Made by a program: the position numbers and the translations under genes | Part shown: positions 33,518-46,115 of the stretch, piece after piece | Position numbering within the stretch: position 1 is the first letter of the stretch | Layout of the letters: each line of letters starts with the position of its first letter | Notes under the pieces: generated by a model | What the model was told of the DNA's origin: nothing | The model's database searches: none | What the model saw: only the letters and a program-made list of their open reading frames with translations | Source of the DNA: Pezizomycotina sp. ARF18 | Taxonomy: Eukaryota > Ascomycota | Direction: 5' to 3' | Assembly (NCBI GenBank): GCA_002224055.1 | Contig: AZLU01000021.1 | Location: 124,001-188,000, forward strand | DNA: 64,000 nt

Positions 33518-36510
33518 CTCTTTAGGGTGATATTGAATATTAGGCAAGTTGGGGTTATGTCTCAACCCTATAAAGTTAAGTCCTTTCTATGAACGCGAAT
33601 CGATACGGAAGAAATGATCATTACATCCAATTTCAAGCCTGAAGAACTTTTCGTCACTAGTTAACCGCTTATAAGCGAATTATATGGTGAGTAACAACGA
33701 TTGTTTCTGATGAGTGCTTGCCCTTGAATGCCATCGTCGCTCATGATCACTTCATGAAACAACCCCTGGGCTGGGTTCACTTAAAACGCTCCGTAATAAA
33801 ATTGTCTCGAAGTTACCTATAAAATGCCCAATCTGTCGTACCCTTATGTCCGAAAGAGATACTAATGTTTACAAATCAAGATAAAAATGTATTTTGGGGG
33901 TCCATAGCTAGAAATGGAGTTGGGGATCTGGTTAGCTTGGCCAGTATGGAACGAGTTTCTATCGTCGCTAAGAGCTCAAACTCTTGACGCTTCTGGTTTA
34001 CCCTCCGGTGAATGTAATGTCAACCTAACAAAGAACCAAGGATTCGAATATTTTGGGGCCCAGAAAAGAAATTGAGATTCCGGACATAATGAGCTCATAT
34101 GGAGTTCATGCGAAGCCCGCTCCTTCAAGCTATGATAAAGCATTGCTTAGAAATACTTGTAGCACAGCCAAGGCCTTGAGAACCTCTTGTATAAACACCA
34201 CTGTTTATGCTTCACAATTTTCTTTAACATGTCACCTCAGATACTTCCATGAGGATCGAGCGACTACCGAATCTCTGGGGCGAAGTCAAGGCTTCGTGGT
34301 CTCCAGGATAGGGACTTATAAAAATATACTACTTCTTAATACACGATAAGCAATCGGATCCTCCGTCTCTGAGCATGAACAGCATACCGTGATGTTACAC
34401 CAGCCTTGAGTCTCGAATTTCATGACTTCTTATATCAGGACTGTAAATCTACATTGGAGGGGGAAAAAGACAAAATTTTAAAGTTTCAATCCGGGCCTGC
34501 CTTTAGCCAAAATGGGCAGTGTATTTCAAAATGGGCCAGCTGCTCTTGCCAAATCCGGTCTGGATTTGAATAAAACTCCTAATTAGGCTATAAAGCTATA
34601 ATCGCGCTAACTGGAGGTAAGTTGGTACTGATCGTCAAGGTCAGCTATCTATTTGATACCGGATCGTGATGTTGATATAGTTTGTTCCAAATTGGCGTAA
34701 TCATGGTCTATGAACCTTCGTCTGATCCAGGTGAATTTGGTTTAAGAAGAGCCTTTAAAACGCGAAGTTTTATAATAACGATATTCTTTGGGTCTTAAAC
34801 ATTTTGCGAAGCGGAATACCGGCTGGACATCGGAATCGTTTGTAGTTCCGACAATTTGAACTTTCCGAACTAGATTTTTGTTTCGCTATGTAGTATTGGG
34901 GTTCACATCAGGCTAACTATAGATTCCTATATATAAACATGAACCCTTACCGTGTTTACCAATATTTAGAGCTTTGAAGGTACACCTTCCCAGTGGAAAC
35001 AAAATCCATATCATGTCGTTATTGAAAATCTGGTAAATTGTCGGCGATGGCCAAATATTCGCGCTTTTGATAAACATACTTACGAGCTGAGGAGTTCAGT
35101 AAATCAATAAGATCAAGGAAGAGACTCAAAAATAGGGGAATCATTTTTGGTGTAACTATACCAAGGTGTTGGCTCGGTTATCCTGATCGGTGGTGAGGCC
35201 CAAATTAAACCAATGCCATGGAGGCTGAACACTACTACTGTTTGATAACCTCCAGAAAATTAAATATTGATTTGTTTATAATTTAAGGTCCGGAATTCAT
35301 GATCATATGATCATGTGGAGTCTCCACGATGTAATGAATCGCTGTCTAGTTTTCATTCGTCGAAGAATTTGACTATGCATAACTGATAAAGAGAATCCTT
35401 TGAAGACCATGCAAAATCGAACATTTTCTTTGTATTGGAATCGGCCGATATGGAAAACTTCACTAAGGGAGAGCGCAGCTGGCGCCGGGAGAAACGAATG
35501 AAAGCAGGAGCAGCTAGTTCAAGGCTAAGCCTTCCGGACCCACTAAAGTTGAACGTGTTGAGTGCAAACCTCAGAATTATCAACAAAATCAAACTCGGAA
35601 GGAACCCTTATACTATACGAGGACAGAATACCTGGACGGGACCGTGCACGCACCCATGGCGCTGTGATCTTTGGCAATTCATATTAATTGCTGACAGGCT
35701 TTCTTCACTTTCTCCTGTTGTTTGTTGTTGTGAAGAAACGGGACGATAGACCAATGTAGAGCTCAAGGACCCGTATTCGTAGCCTTGTGGGCGGTGCAAG
35801 ATGTGATGATCCACGCACCCATCCATGCATTTACCCGCCGGTGATCCTCTATAAAAAGAAAAACTTCGATAAATTTTACCTTATTCAAATGACGTTCCCA
35901 TCCCAGTGGCCACGCATTCACCTCTAATTCCTGCGCCTCACGTATACGAAACGACATCACAAATTAGACGCTCAAGCAGGCTTTTATATTAACGTATATT
36001 GGTTTGAGGGGCTTTAAACGATGTGAAGATGTTTGTTTCTTAGGTTGACGGCTTTTTGGAGTTGGCAAGATTAGCCTTCAATGCTCGCGTTCGGCAGGAA
36101 AAGTGACAACGAGGTTTCACTTTATGGGACAGCAGGTTTCCTACAGCCTTGTTGATGTCCTTCATACTGGAGAGTTCCGATGGTAAATAGCGAAAAATAG
36201 TGTGATCACCGTTACATTGGAACCCCCTGGTTCACAAAGAGCTTCTATGCTCTGGATGCTCATCCTTTTTATTTTTGTCATCTGTTGAATATCTGCCACA
36301 AGTACTTATACGCGTATCAGCCCCTGGAGCCGAGAAGAAAATTTTTCAATCGAAACATCGAGTAAATGGAAGACAAAAATCTGGGAATTTTGAGATAAAT
36401 GCTTCCAGAAGCATCAATCATTTTACATTCGAGCTTCCATTCGACGAGTTCGGTACGCTTCACAGCACACCCAATCTAGCTGATCCATCAACATTGTCAG
36501 TTAGCTCAAG
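33518..36510. other. Intergenic, AT-rich
   Basis: About 3 kb with no recognised gene. On the minus strand, 35955-35880 reads MSFRIREAQELEVNAWPLGW and ends near a possible donor, and a related frame runs to 35608. This might be a small unrecognised gene, but no domain supports it. The rest lacks coding character. Confidence 0.45.
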
Positions 36511-37826
36511 ATGGTCAAGATAACCTGTGTCGGTGAGTAGATACATTTCAACCAAAAGCTTTTGATGGTCCCTGAGTTCTCCCGCTCTAAGAGTACCTTC
36601 ACAATGTAGATCCCATAACTCGGACTCTACTTTCCAGTACTGTCCTTCTTTTCCCGCCGCCGTAACCTTCACGGGTATTTTCGGCCTTCTCCTCATAGCA
36701 CATGTCATAGAAGCTTTCCAATACCGGAAAGTGTTCGCATGGGTAATATGTATGGCTGCAGCGTGGGAAACCGCTGGTTTCGCTCTGAGAACGCTTAATG
36801 TTATCCATCAGACGTCGTTAGGCTTTTCTATGCCTTCTACGATCCTTATCCTGCTATCTCCACTCCTTATCAACGCGTTCGACTACATGGTTTTTCGGGA
36901 GGGTCGTCTACTTTTATACGCCGGAGAAGACGATTGCCGGCATTAGAGCGCAGAGATTAGCTACGATCTTTGTTTGGCTTGATATTGCGTACGTGCCCCA
37001 TAAATCCTCCTACTTGACCCGATTATCAAATTCTAACTTTTGTTTGTGACAGGACCTTCTTGGCGCAGGTCGCTGGAGCTTCTATGGCATCCGGAAACGA
37101 CCCCGAGTCGATGATGCGAGGTATTCATATCTATATGGGCGGCATCGGCGTCCAGGAACTATTTATTTTAATCTTCACCTTCCTCGTCCTTAAATTCCAC
37201 CGCCGTATGCTCGAGCTCGAAGCCGCCGAATCCTCCACGAAACCGCTCGCGGACATCGTCCTACGACCTCCGTCACCCGAATCCCCGCTATCCCCTCCCT
37301 TACCGTCATCCACGCGAGCAAGCATTCTAGCGAACCCCGCTCTCCATCAGCACGAGATGCACCTCTTCGTCAACAAAAACAACACCAACAACAACCCCGC
37401 TAGCAATAGAAACAGCGGCATCCGACGTTCGTCGTGCGACAGGGGTGGAGGAGGCTTGTGATCACGCTATACGTCACCCTGGCGCTTATTACTATCCGCG
37501 TGATTTACCGGCTGGTGGAATTCTCTCAGGGCGTGTGGAGCTTCCTACCACAGCACGAGGCGTTTTTCTATTGCCTGGAAGCGCTACCGATGAGTCTTGC
37601 TATTGCTTCGTGGAATTATAGTCATCCGGGGAAGATTCTTAGAGGTGAAGGGTCTGAGTTTCCTAGTACAAGAAGAACAAAGAAGATGACACGGGCGGAG
37701 AAGAAGGAAAGAGACGCTACGATAAAAGCGGCGACGAAGAGGGAGAAAGAAGAGAGGAAGGTCGGGAGGGCTACTAAGAATATTCGAAGCAGCGATTCAA
37801 GTGTTGCTGCACCGGTGGCGGTGTGA
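36511..37826 (+). CDS. RTA1-like 7TM protein
   Basis: This belongs to the RTA1 family of fungal seven-helix plasma-membrane proteins, linked in yeast to sterol/lipid stress and toxicant resistance. Exon 1 is MVKITCV; intron 36533-36609; exon 2 gives YCPSFPAAVTF (family Y-x-P-S), FGLLLIAHVIEAF, AAAWETAGFALRTLNV, LSPLLINAFDYMVFGRVVYF and RAQRLATIFVWLDIA; intron 36989-37052 (branch CTAAC). Exon 3 gives TFLAQVAGASMA, GGIGVQELFILIFTFLVLKF, a Ser/Pro- and Asn-rich loop, then YVTLALITIRVIYRLVEFSQ, HEAFFYCLEALPM and NYSHPGKIL, all RTA1 hallmarks. The tail is Lys/Glu-rich. Bases are missing in the C run at 36612-36614 and near 37400; the T run at 36891-36895 seems one base too long or two short. The large loop insert before the last helices is unusual. 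Confidence 0.85.
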
Positions 37827-38818
37827 AGGGGTTTTCTTTCGCGCGTCGATGCACCGGCATGCTACACTAATGGCAGCTTACTTTCGTCGGTTAATTGTAT
37901 TACACGGCTTATAATGCATAGCTATAATAATAGATGGCTAATATTGTCGCCCTGGGAGTAATTCGTTAAACTGGACTTGCTTTTAGATCTCATTTTTTCG
38001 GAGTTTAGTACAAAATATGTCTCTACGCGAACGCGTAATATCGCGAACATTCTATTACCAATAACAAAAGTTACATTTCCTAGTCTGCTTTATCTACTAG
38101 TATTCACCATTGATCTCCTAAGGGATATATCGAAAGTCTGGAATTATAGGGTTTTTTTTAGGTGTGTATTTTGCTATTTTCTATACCCCAATGCTCTTAT
38201 GCCCTATCTATGAATGCAACTATAGAGAAGGTGGGAAATAAGGCCTGAACCAAACCATGGCTTTTTTTTTTTTTTTAATAAACGGCATATATCGCATTGA
38301 CCGTTTCAATGAACCCAAGGGATCCTCTATTTTAGGTTCCGTTCGCTGCCATTATAAATATATCAGTACTGTGAGGAAAATCTTGGTAACTCATACGAAA
38401 TTCATATTCATGGCAGCAAATAGAATATGAAACTGCATATGGATTTAATTTACAATAGGGATCAAATTTAGATCGTTCCCTAACACTTCCAGTAACTGGA
38501 GTCCATACACGTAGTAAACAAAAGCAGCAGCATCAGTACAAAAGGTTGTAAGACCAAGATAACGTTGAAAGCCAGATTCTGATTATAGTCAAGGAAAGTC
38601 CTTCAGCGCTCCATGGTCAAAGCCGATACTATCCTTTAGACTCTCCCAGTAGGAAAGCCGGCCCTTGGTATAATCCAATTATCCGTAATTGTCCATTCCT
38701 GTCGTAAATGCCAACGAGGCCCCCCCGGCGGCGGTGTTTACTGTTGTCGAAGATTCGCACATATTGGGGCAATGGTATTGAGACGTTCAATGTAATCCAC
38801 ACCGGTACCAGTGCATGA
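37827..38818. other. Intergenic
   Basis: The 3' flank of the RTA1-like gene, with a T14 run near 38265 and no gene. The segment 38640-38818 (minus) may be a frame-shifted C-terminus or the 3' UTR of the small secreted protein. Confidence 0.45.
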
Positions 38819-39123
38819 CTAGGCTGCTTCGTTCCCAACGAAGAGGACGTAATCAGATGGGCAAGTCTTGTCTTCACCAGCGGCTTCTACTTGGACGCCA
38901 GCCTGCTTCAGCATGGCTACAACTGTAAGGTATCAAGTAACTCAATTCGGTACATATTCTATCCCTGAGTTATATGTACCGAATGCAGTTGAAAAGAAGC
39001 TGTGGCATATTGAAACTTACCTTTGATATTCAATAAACCAAGGTCATTGCTCGAAACCGTAGTAGGAAGCGCGATAACGCCAGAGACGGCGGAGAGGGTA
39101 AGAACGTAGGCGGTGAAGTGCAT
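38819..39123 (-). CDS. Small secreted protein, one intron
   Basis: ATG at 39123 opens a signal peptide (MHFTAYVLTLSAVSGVIALP). Exon 1 runs to 39021 and ends IK; intron 39020-38923 has GTAAGT and ACAG ends; exon 2 reads VVAMLKQAGVQVEAAGEDK, TCPSDYVLFVGNEAA and then a stop at 38819. That gives 67 residues. Immediately after the stop, another frame reads SCTGTGVDYIERLNTIAPIC, which looks like a continuation with two more cysteines. The stop may therefore reflect a one-base error and the protein may be about 90-110 residues. It is a secreted, cysteine-containing small protein of unknown role. Confidence 0.6.
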
Positions 39124-39163
39124 GTTTAGTGGATTTCAAAGTTTGTATTAATAAGTATAAGAT

Positions 39164-39192
39164 AGAGAGAGAGAGTGTGTGTGTGTGTGTGT
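39164..39192. repeat. (AG)6(GT)9 compound microsatellite
   Basis: This lies about 40 bp upstream of the small secreted protein ATG (minus strand), so it is in its promoter or leader. Confidence 0.9.
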
Positions 39193-42100
39193 TAAGCTTG
39201 TCGCGATATCGAAAGGCTTCGATGTCCGGAAATTTTGTGAGGTTGCTTTTTAGAGCTACTTTACGATATGGAAGACTCGATTATATGAAGGTCTGATGAA
39301 GTGCTTTGTATAGATGTCCGTAAACTATACATTGGTTGTATTTTGAGATATCTTGAGAAGCCGTATTTGCCCTACGTTCGACATATTTGCGCAATGCTCG
39401 GACATAACCTCACGGTACGCGGGCAAAAACGCAGGACAAATATTGCGCCGGCTTGATTGACTTTAATAACGATTGTGCCTTCATATTTAGTTTTATCTTC
39501 TGCATCCTACATAGATATCAACTAGACGCCCAGTTGTCCAAAGTCAGGCTGTGCAGTGTGTGGTTTCCCACTACAGCTTTGAATAATCGGTTTGATGGAA
39601 CAAGGTAATTCATGAGATTCAGACTTAGGCTGTTATTAGAGATTCGATATTCGTGCTAAGTTAACCAATGGCCTATTCTTTCTACTTAAGATAGTATACC
39701 TCGCTTCACGGACATTGCTTGTTCAAACGCGGTCATTAACGGCTTCTGGGCGGCCCTGAGATTCTTCGATATCACTTCTCCAATTCCGGCGACCATGGCA
39801 CAGATGAGAACATTCCTTTTACTTGAAAATTAGATATTTGACGGAGAGTACATAGCTCACATTTGAATAGGTCCTGTAGTAGGGCATCCAATAATAGAAC
39901 TGCGCTTGTAGCGGATCGTGTAACACTGAATCGCGTAAATATGCTGCCACCTACGGCACGAGAGAACGTTGTTGCTCCTAATGATCAATGTCCTTCCTCC
40001 TGAATATCCTTTCTTCGGTGGCAAAGCTGAACTTTGTACCCTTCTTGAGCGTTTTATCGGCCGGCAAGTTCCTCCATTGTTTCCCGTTTTTAGCACTGAT
40101 CAGCACAATATTGCGTAGCATTAGCCCCATATATCGACATCTTTCTATAATTGAGGTCTATAAAATGAAAGAAGAGTTGAGAATCTACGTAGGTGGCGCT
40201 CTGACACTTGGAATTGCTGAGCTATCGACCTATGAATGCGGACACCATGACAGACCAAGGACCCAGTAAATAGGATGATATAGAACAGAGTTTAGATTTA
40301 GAATCGTCTCAAATCCCTAAGGGTACGTTTGAGTCACAACGAAGTTCATATCATATAGACTTATTTATACAGTTTCCTGCACATCTACCAGGTTGAAGTT
40401 CCACGAATACTACACAAGAGGACATCTCCCTTTAGCGCTGTGATGAGATCTTTCTCACAGGATACCCGTCGAGATGTTTGAGAAGTTACTAGGCAGGTCT
40501 CTGCACTCAAATTTTGGTGCTGATTCTATGAAGTATACTTCTCAGCAAAGTTACAAATGCACCCCGCGCAGCTCTCAAAGGAAGTATTAGTTTAGACAAA
40601 ACGGAGAACGAACACCATTTTCGCCTTAATATAAACTTTGGATCCGCATTCTTTTGTGTCTTATACTTTGCCGAAGACAATGCATATAACTATTGCTTTT
40701 AAGAGGGGTAAACAATAACGAGACGGAGGGATTTAATAACCCATTGATAGGGATAGATTATACCTAAGCGCGATGCCGTGGCGCCTTATTACAAGCGATA
40801 GCCTCCAGAAGCCGGTAATGGGACATACCGAGCCAACATCCCGCCGAGACCCGTAGGGCTGACGGGCCGTTCCATCTAATTTGGTTGGACATATGCACCA
40901 TCACTCGGCATAGGGATACTCACGACATCTGGCACTCAACCGGCTCGCTCACCGAGCACCCGGCCGTCAATGCTTCCCACCGGTTTTGGCTCCCATTTCT
41001 ACCAAACAAAGAAGTATGGCTTAAGTTGGTTTCCAGATCTGCTCAACTCTAAATTGATTATCTTCCAAATACGGAGTAACGACATTACATCAAGCTCTAC
41101 GAGTCAGAATGAAGTTTGATTACTATACGCATAACATTATGGCGGATGACGTGGCCTAGCCAATCAGTCTACCTTCCCACGTGACGACAACTAAGCTCTA
41201 GACACAGTATGTTCTCCCCACAAAAGTCATCGTATCGACGATTTTAGAGCTGATATCGATTTAAGATCTATTCCAGGTTCAGCGTTGCTACAGTAAAATT
41301 GGCAAAACTGAGCGATAGCTTGAACCCCCACGGCGCACCCATAAAAACGGTTGAGCTCGCCGGGCGGGTCCCTCGAATTGCTTGCATGAATTGGTAGCCA
41401 TTCAGACTGCGAAGCTCTACTCTGATGACGTCTAAGGTATCCATTCTGAGTATATGTACACATGTATTCAGTAGGTTTTCAATTCTCGGAACTCGGAAAT
41501 CCCCCACAAATCGGAAAAATCCTAGCATCTAACCCTAGAAATCCATGTTTTAAGGTTTGCATGAGGGGAAGAAAAGGTACATTGTCGACGCAAGGATATA
41601 CGCTAAGTATCGACAATGACGTTGACTGTTCCCATTTATTCTTTATTTTGCCGCTATAAATCTATACTCTTTCTGGCCGCTTATCCCCACAGGGCTTGCA
41701 TATTCTAGAGCAATCGTTTCGACATCCATGTAACCGAAAGGATTTTAAGACCTACTCACATTGTCACGCACGAGGTTGTTCAAAGAGACTAAAACAACCG
41801 ATTGTTTAGATGACGAATAGCGGTACAAATTCAAAAAGGACTACGAACTCGATGGAAATACCGCTACAGATAATGTTCGGAGGAGACGTCCGAACAAGTG
41901 GCCCTCCCAAATCCACGAGGGAACGTTCCTCTTCGGGGAGTTAACTAAAGCTACATTTTAAACACAACTGTGGCTCTCCCTAAAAATCGTCATCATCTCG
42001 TAAGTGGCGGCTATCGCTCCACATTATTCTCTGCTTTTCAAAGCCCGTCCAACGTGAGGTTCTCGAGCCTCTCCTTTTTTTTTTTTTTTTTTTTTTGCGG

Positions 42101-44266
42101 AGACCTTCCCTTGGGTTTTCACGCGATGTTAGCTCTTCGCAAATTTTCCATGCTCCGGACCTAGATTCGCGACTTCGGATCCCTGACTGATGCTACGGCT
42201 GCAAAAGCTTTGCACTTTTGAACTTCTAACCCCAAATGGCCAAAAGCTTTGAATGTTCGTATTCACCATTTCGATAATGCTTATAAAGTTTTTTGCCTTG
42301 TGCTCTCTCTTGTGCTTTTCTGGCTAGTTCCGTTTGACAATTCGTCGTCTGATAGGGTCTTTGGGAGTGTGTAGTGGGTCCTCGTCAATTCTTTACCTAC
42401 TGTGGCTACGATAACCGACCCTGCTCCAGAAAAAGACGCATCGTCCGGGGCGAGTTAGTTACTCTAGAGTGAGAGAGCCCACTAATAGTTACTCCGCACA
42501 GTAGCGGACGTCTTATAAGTATATTATAGTTGAGGAGTATATACAGACACAAAAAAAAAAAAAAAAAAAGCACTTGAAGATTTTAAGACAAACGCTAAAC
42601 TAATCTATTGCATCGACGTGGGGAATTCCTAAAAGAGATGTAGCAGAAGCGTACTTCTGATCTCTCCGCATTTTCACACCAACTAGTGTCAATCACCATT
42701 CACCGAAAAAATCCTTTGGCAAAATCTGCCGAGCAAATACTCCAAAACTGGGAAAAGACGTTAAAAAGCATCATATTTTATAATGAATCTTTCTATACTC
42801 TTTATTATTGCTGTTCAGTCACCGATTGAGGGTCGAATATTCGATATTGATGAGGTTTAGCAAATGTCGATGGTGATATCATCCTTTTATACAATCACGT
42901 TTTCTCCCTCAGGGCTCAGATTGAATGCCTTTTATTCACTGAACTGCTGAGCCGCACAAGCATTTTCTTGGCCTCTTGGGCAAACTGGAATACCGAGTAA
43001 ACAAGCAAAAAGGGTGAGCTTATTTTATTTTTATTTTTTTCTTTCTTGTCTTACGGTTTACCGGACGACATGGAAGCACAACGGAAGTCCCTGGGGGGTG
43101 AGGTTTTTCCTAGAGAAGAATACCGGCCAGCCTCTTGTGGCTTCCGCCTAAATATATTGCGCGACAGGGATGGCTTGCCTGAAAGAAGGACAAAAACAGT
43201 TATATCCACGTGGTTATTCTCTCACCAACTTTTACTTCGTCGTTATCAATTGCAACTACTTAGTAGGTAGGTACAAAGTCAGCCGTGGGAAGGGGCTAAA
43301 AATTCATGTCCCTCCGTATCGGCAGAAATCTCGGATGGGGTAGGTGAAATTCTCGGAGTGGATCCCCAATAGTTTCGCGATGAAGAACGCCACATACTTT
43401 TTGCTTCTTCCAACCGCTCGTGGAACAGGAGACATGGACATGAGTTACATGACATTCATTCCATCACTACTAGTAAGGTGTGGAATGTACTGTATATGCT
43501 CGAGTACCGCCGCCAAGGCAAGACCAACTTCTAAGAGACTAAATCCGGTTTTGTGAATCGAATCTGTTGATGTGTTGAACATTCTAAGAAGGCAAGGAAA
43601 AAGGAAAGGGGGTGCTTCTAAACACCAACCCTTGCGTAAGAGTGCAGGTTTCCCTGATCAATAATGGATCGTCTGCCTCCCCAAATTTCACCTTCTTTTG
43701 GTTCAATCCCCTCGCATGTATTGTTAGTTAGGTTCACGAAGCCGCTACCAATGCGCTCTTTCTGGGGAGACAATTCTTCTTTTGTTTGACCCCACAAACA
43801 CAGCTATTAGCGGCCAATGATAGACAAGACCGAAGCTTGCTTTTTCTTCTTTCTATTGCCTTTCCCCTATCAGGGATGTTCAAGTGGAGATCCGTTCGGT
43901 ACTTCCCTTTTCTTCTTTTTTCTTCTTTCTGCTGCTATTAACCAAATTTCTGTAGTTTCTTTTGTTTCCAATTCTGTTCTCTCTTGCACTTTCCCCAGGT
44001 GTCGTAACATGGGTCGTAAAAAACCATGATTGGGGGCACAGGAAGACAGGTTTTATAAGAGCCCATGAATCTCCCTTGGAATCGTCAGGGTACTCTTCAT
44101 TCCCTGATCATTCACCAACTTTCCATCGAACCAGAGGAAATAGAAGCATAGCTAAATAATTATATGTCGCTGTTTCCTTAAGACTCGCGAATAGCAGGAA
44201 AGAACCTCTTTTTCTTCTTTACACCCGAATTATACACACATCCCTTTTACATAAGATCGTTTCACC
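39193..44266. other. Intergenic, 5 kb
   Basis: No gene recognised over about 5 kb. It holds T22 (42075-42096) and A19 (42551-42569) tracts, a GC-richer patch at 40780-41000 without a recognised frame, and several open frames of 60-95 codons with no family content. The last part is C/T-rich and is probably the promoter of permease copy 2. Confidence 0.5.
42075..42096. repeat. Poly-T tract, 22 nt
   Basis: Uninterrupted T run in a gene-free region. Confidence 0.9.
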
Positions 44267-46115
44267 ATGTCTGAAAAAGACGCGGAGGCGATGGGGTGAA
44301 TACATCCCGTCGGGGTTCCCGGCGCGCGTCCGTCGTGAAACCCGTCGAGGAAGACCCCAACACCATTAACATGGACGACGAGGTTTTCCGCAGGCTCTCG
44401 GTGGCTGTCCCCGATCTTGCCGACCTTAGTAACGACGCGCGCGACGCGACCGAGGAAGAGAGAGTATGGATTCATAGAAGCTATCAAACTCTATCCAAGG
44501 CCGTCGGCTGGTCAGTCTTACTCTCCACCGCCATTGTCATGGAGGGCTACGATGTCGTCCTCCTCGGTTCCTTCTACGCTTTCCCCCAGTTCCAGAAAAA
44601 GTACGGCAAGCAGCTCTCGGACGGAAGTTACCAGATTCCCGCGTCTTGGCAGACCGGTCTCTCCAACGGAGCCAATGTCGGAGAAATTATCGGTCTTTTC
44701 GCCAACGGTATCATCTCCGAAAAGATTGGTTACAGAAAGACTATGATCGGCGCCCTCTCATTGGTCATCTGCTTTATTTTCATCAATTTCTTCGCCCCCA
44801 ATGTCAATACTCTTCTCGCCGGTGAAATTCTCTGCGGTATTCCGTGGGGTGTTTCCAAACCCTGACCACCACCTACGCCTCCGAAGTCTGCCCAGTCGCC
44901 CTGCGTGCCTATCTGACGACCTACGTGAACTTATGCTGGGTTATGGGCCAGCTGATCGCCTCGGGTGTGCTTCGCAGCATGCTTAATCGTCACGACGAAT
45001 GGTCTTACAGGATCCCCTTCGCTTTACAGTGGATGTGGCCTGTTCCGCTTATTATTGGGATCCTCTTCGCCCCGGAATCTCCGTGGTGGCTTGTCCGTTG
45101 TGAGAAGCACGAAGAAGCCAAGAAAGCCCTCCAGCGCCTAACCTCGCCCAAGGATGACACATTCGACGCCGACAAAACCATTGCCATGATGGTCCACACC
45201 AACGAGATCGAAAAGGAAGTCAGCGCTGGCACCAGCTACTGGGATTGCTTCAAGGTCCCGATCTCCGCCGAACGGAAATTACGTGCGGTATTTGGCTCAT
45301 CCAGGTTACTTGCGGCTCTTCCCTTATGGGTTACTCGACGTACTTCTACGAGCAGGCTGGTCTAGACACTGAAAAGTCCTTCGATCTCTCTATGGGTAAC
45401 TACGCTATTGGATCTGCGGCACAGTCGCGTCATGGTTCCTGATGCGCTTGTTCGGTCGGCGAACGTTGTATCTCTGGGGTCTCTTCTGGATGTTTATCAT
45501 TCTCATGATCATCGGTTTCTTATCACTCAAGACCAATTCCTCTACCGAGTGGGCCATCGGATCCATGCTGCTGGTGTACACATTTGCTTATGATATCACG
45601 GTCGGCCCGTCTGTTACTCCTTGGTCACAGAAATCCCATCGTCCGTCTCCGTACCAAGACGGTCGTGCTCTCGCGTAATCTTTACAACGTCGGTGGAATT
45701 GTTACCAACTGTAAATACACCTGATTATCCTCCCTGTAATATTATAAGCAGCACTAACCCTTCTCTTTCCAGTCTTGACTCCGTACATGTTGAATCCTAC
45801 GCAATGGAACTGGAAGGCAAAGGCAGGCTTCTTCTGGGAGGCATTTGCGCCATCAGTTCGGTCTGGTTTACTTCCGTCTTCCAGAACCCAAGGGGAAGAA
45901 CATATGGTGAACTAGATATCCTCTCGAGCGCAAGTCGCAGCTAGGAAATTCGCATCCACCCAAGTCGATGTGTTCAGGGGTCAAAGTTCGTCAACCCTTA
46001 TATCTAAATCTCTTAAATCATTTCTCGAATAACATGGCTAACTTGTTTCCTATGCAGCTCTACTGTGGAGGCCGTAGACGAGGAGAAGAACGGCACATCT
46101 CACGTCGAGCGCTAA
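44267..46115 (+). CDS. MFS alpha-glucoside/maltose permease, copy 2 (frame-broken)
   Basis: A sugar-porter family H+ symporter for maltose/alpha-glucosides. Read in order: MSEKDAEAMG, a Ser/Arg-rich cytosolic N-terminus, [154 protein letters not shown] and AIGSMLLVYTFAYDITVGP. Introns are 45709-45772 (branch CACTAAC) and 45986-46057 (branch GCTAAC). Spliced length is about 571 codons, the full family length, ending KNGTSHVER at 46115. Bases are missing in short runs at 44293, 44852, 45254, 45418, 45606, 45643, 45836 and several points after 45850. It sits 1.8 kb upstream of the maltase on the same strand, which suggests joint use. Confidence 0.9.
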
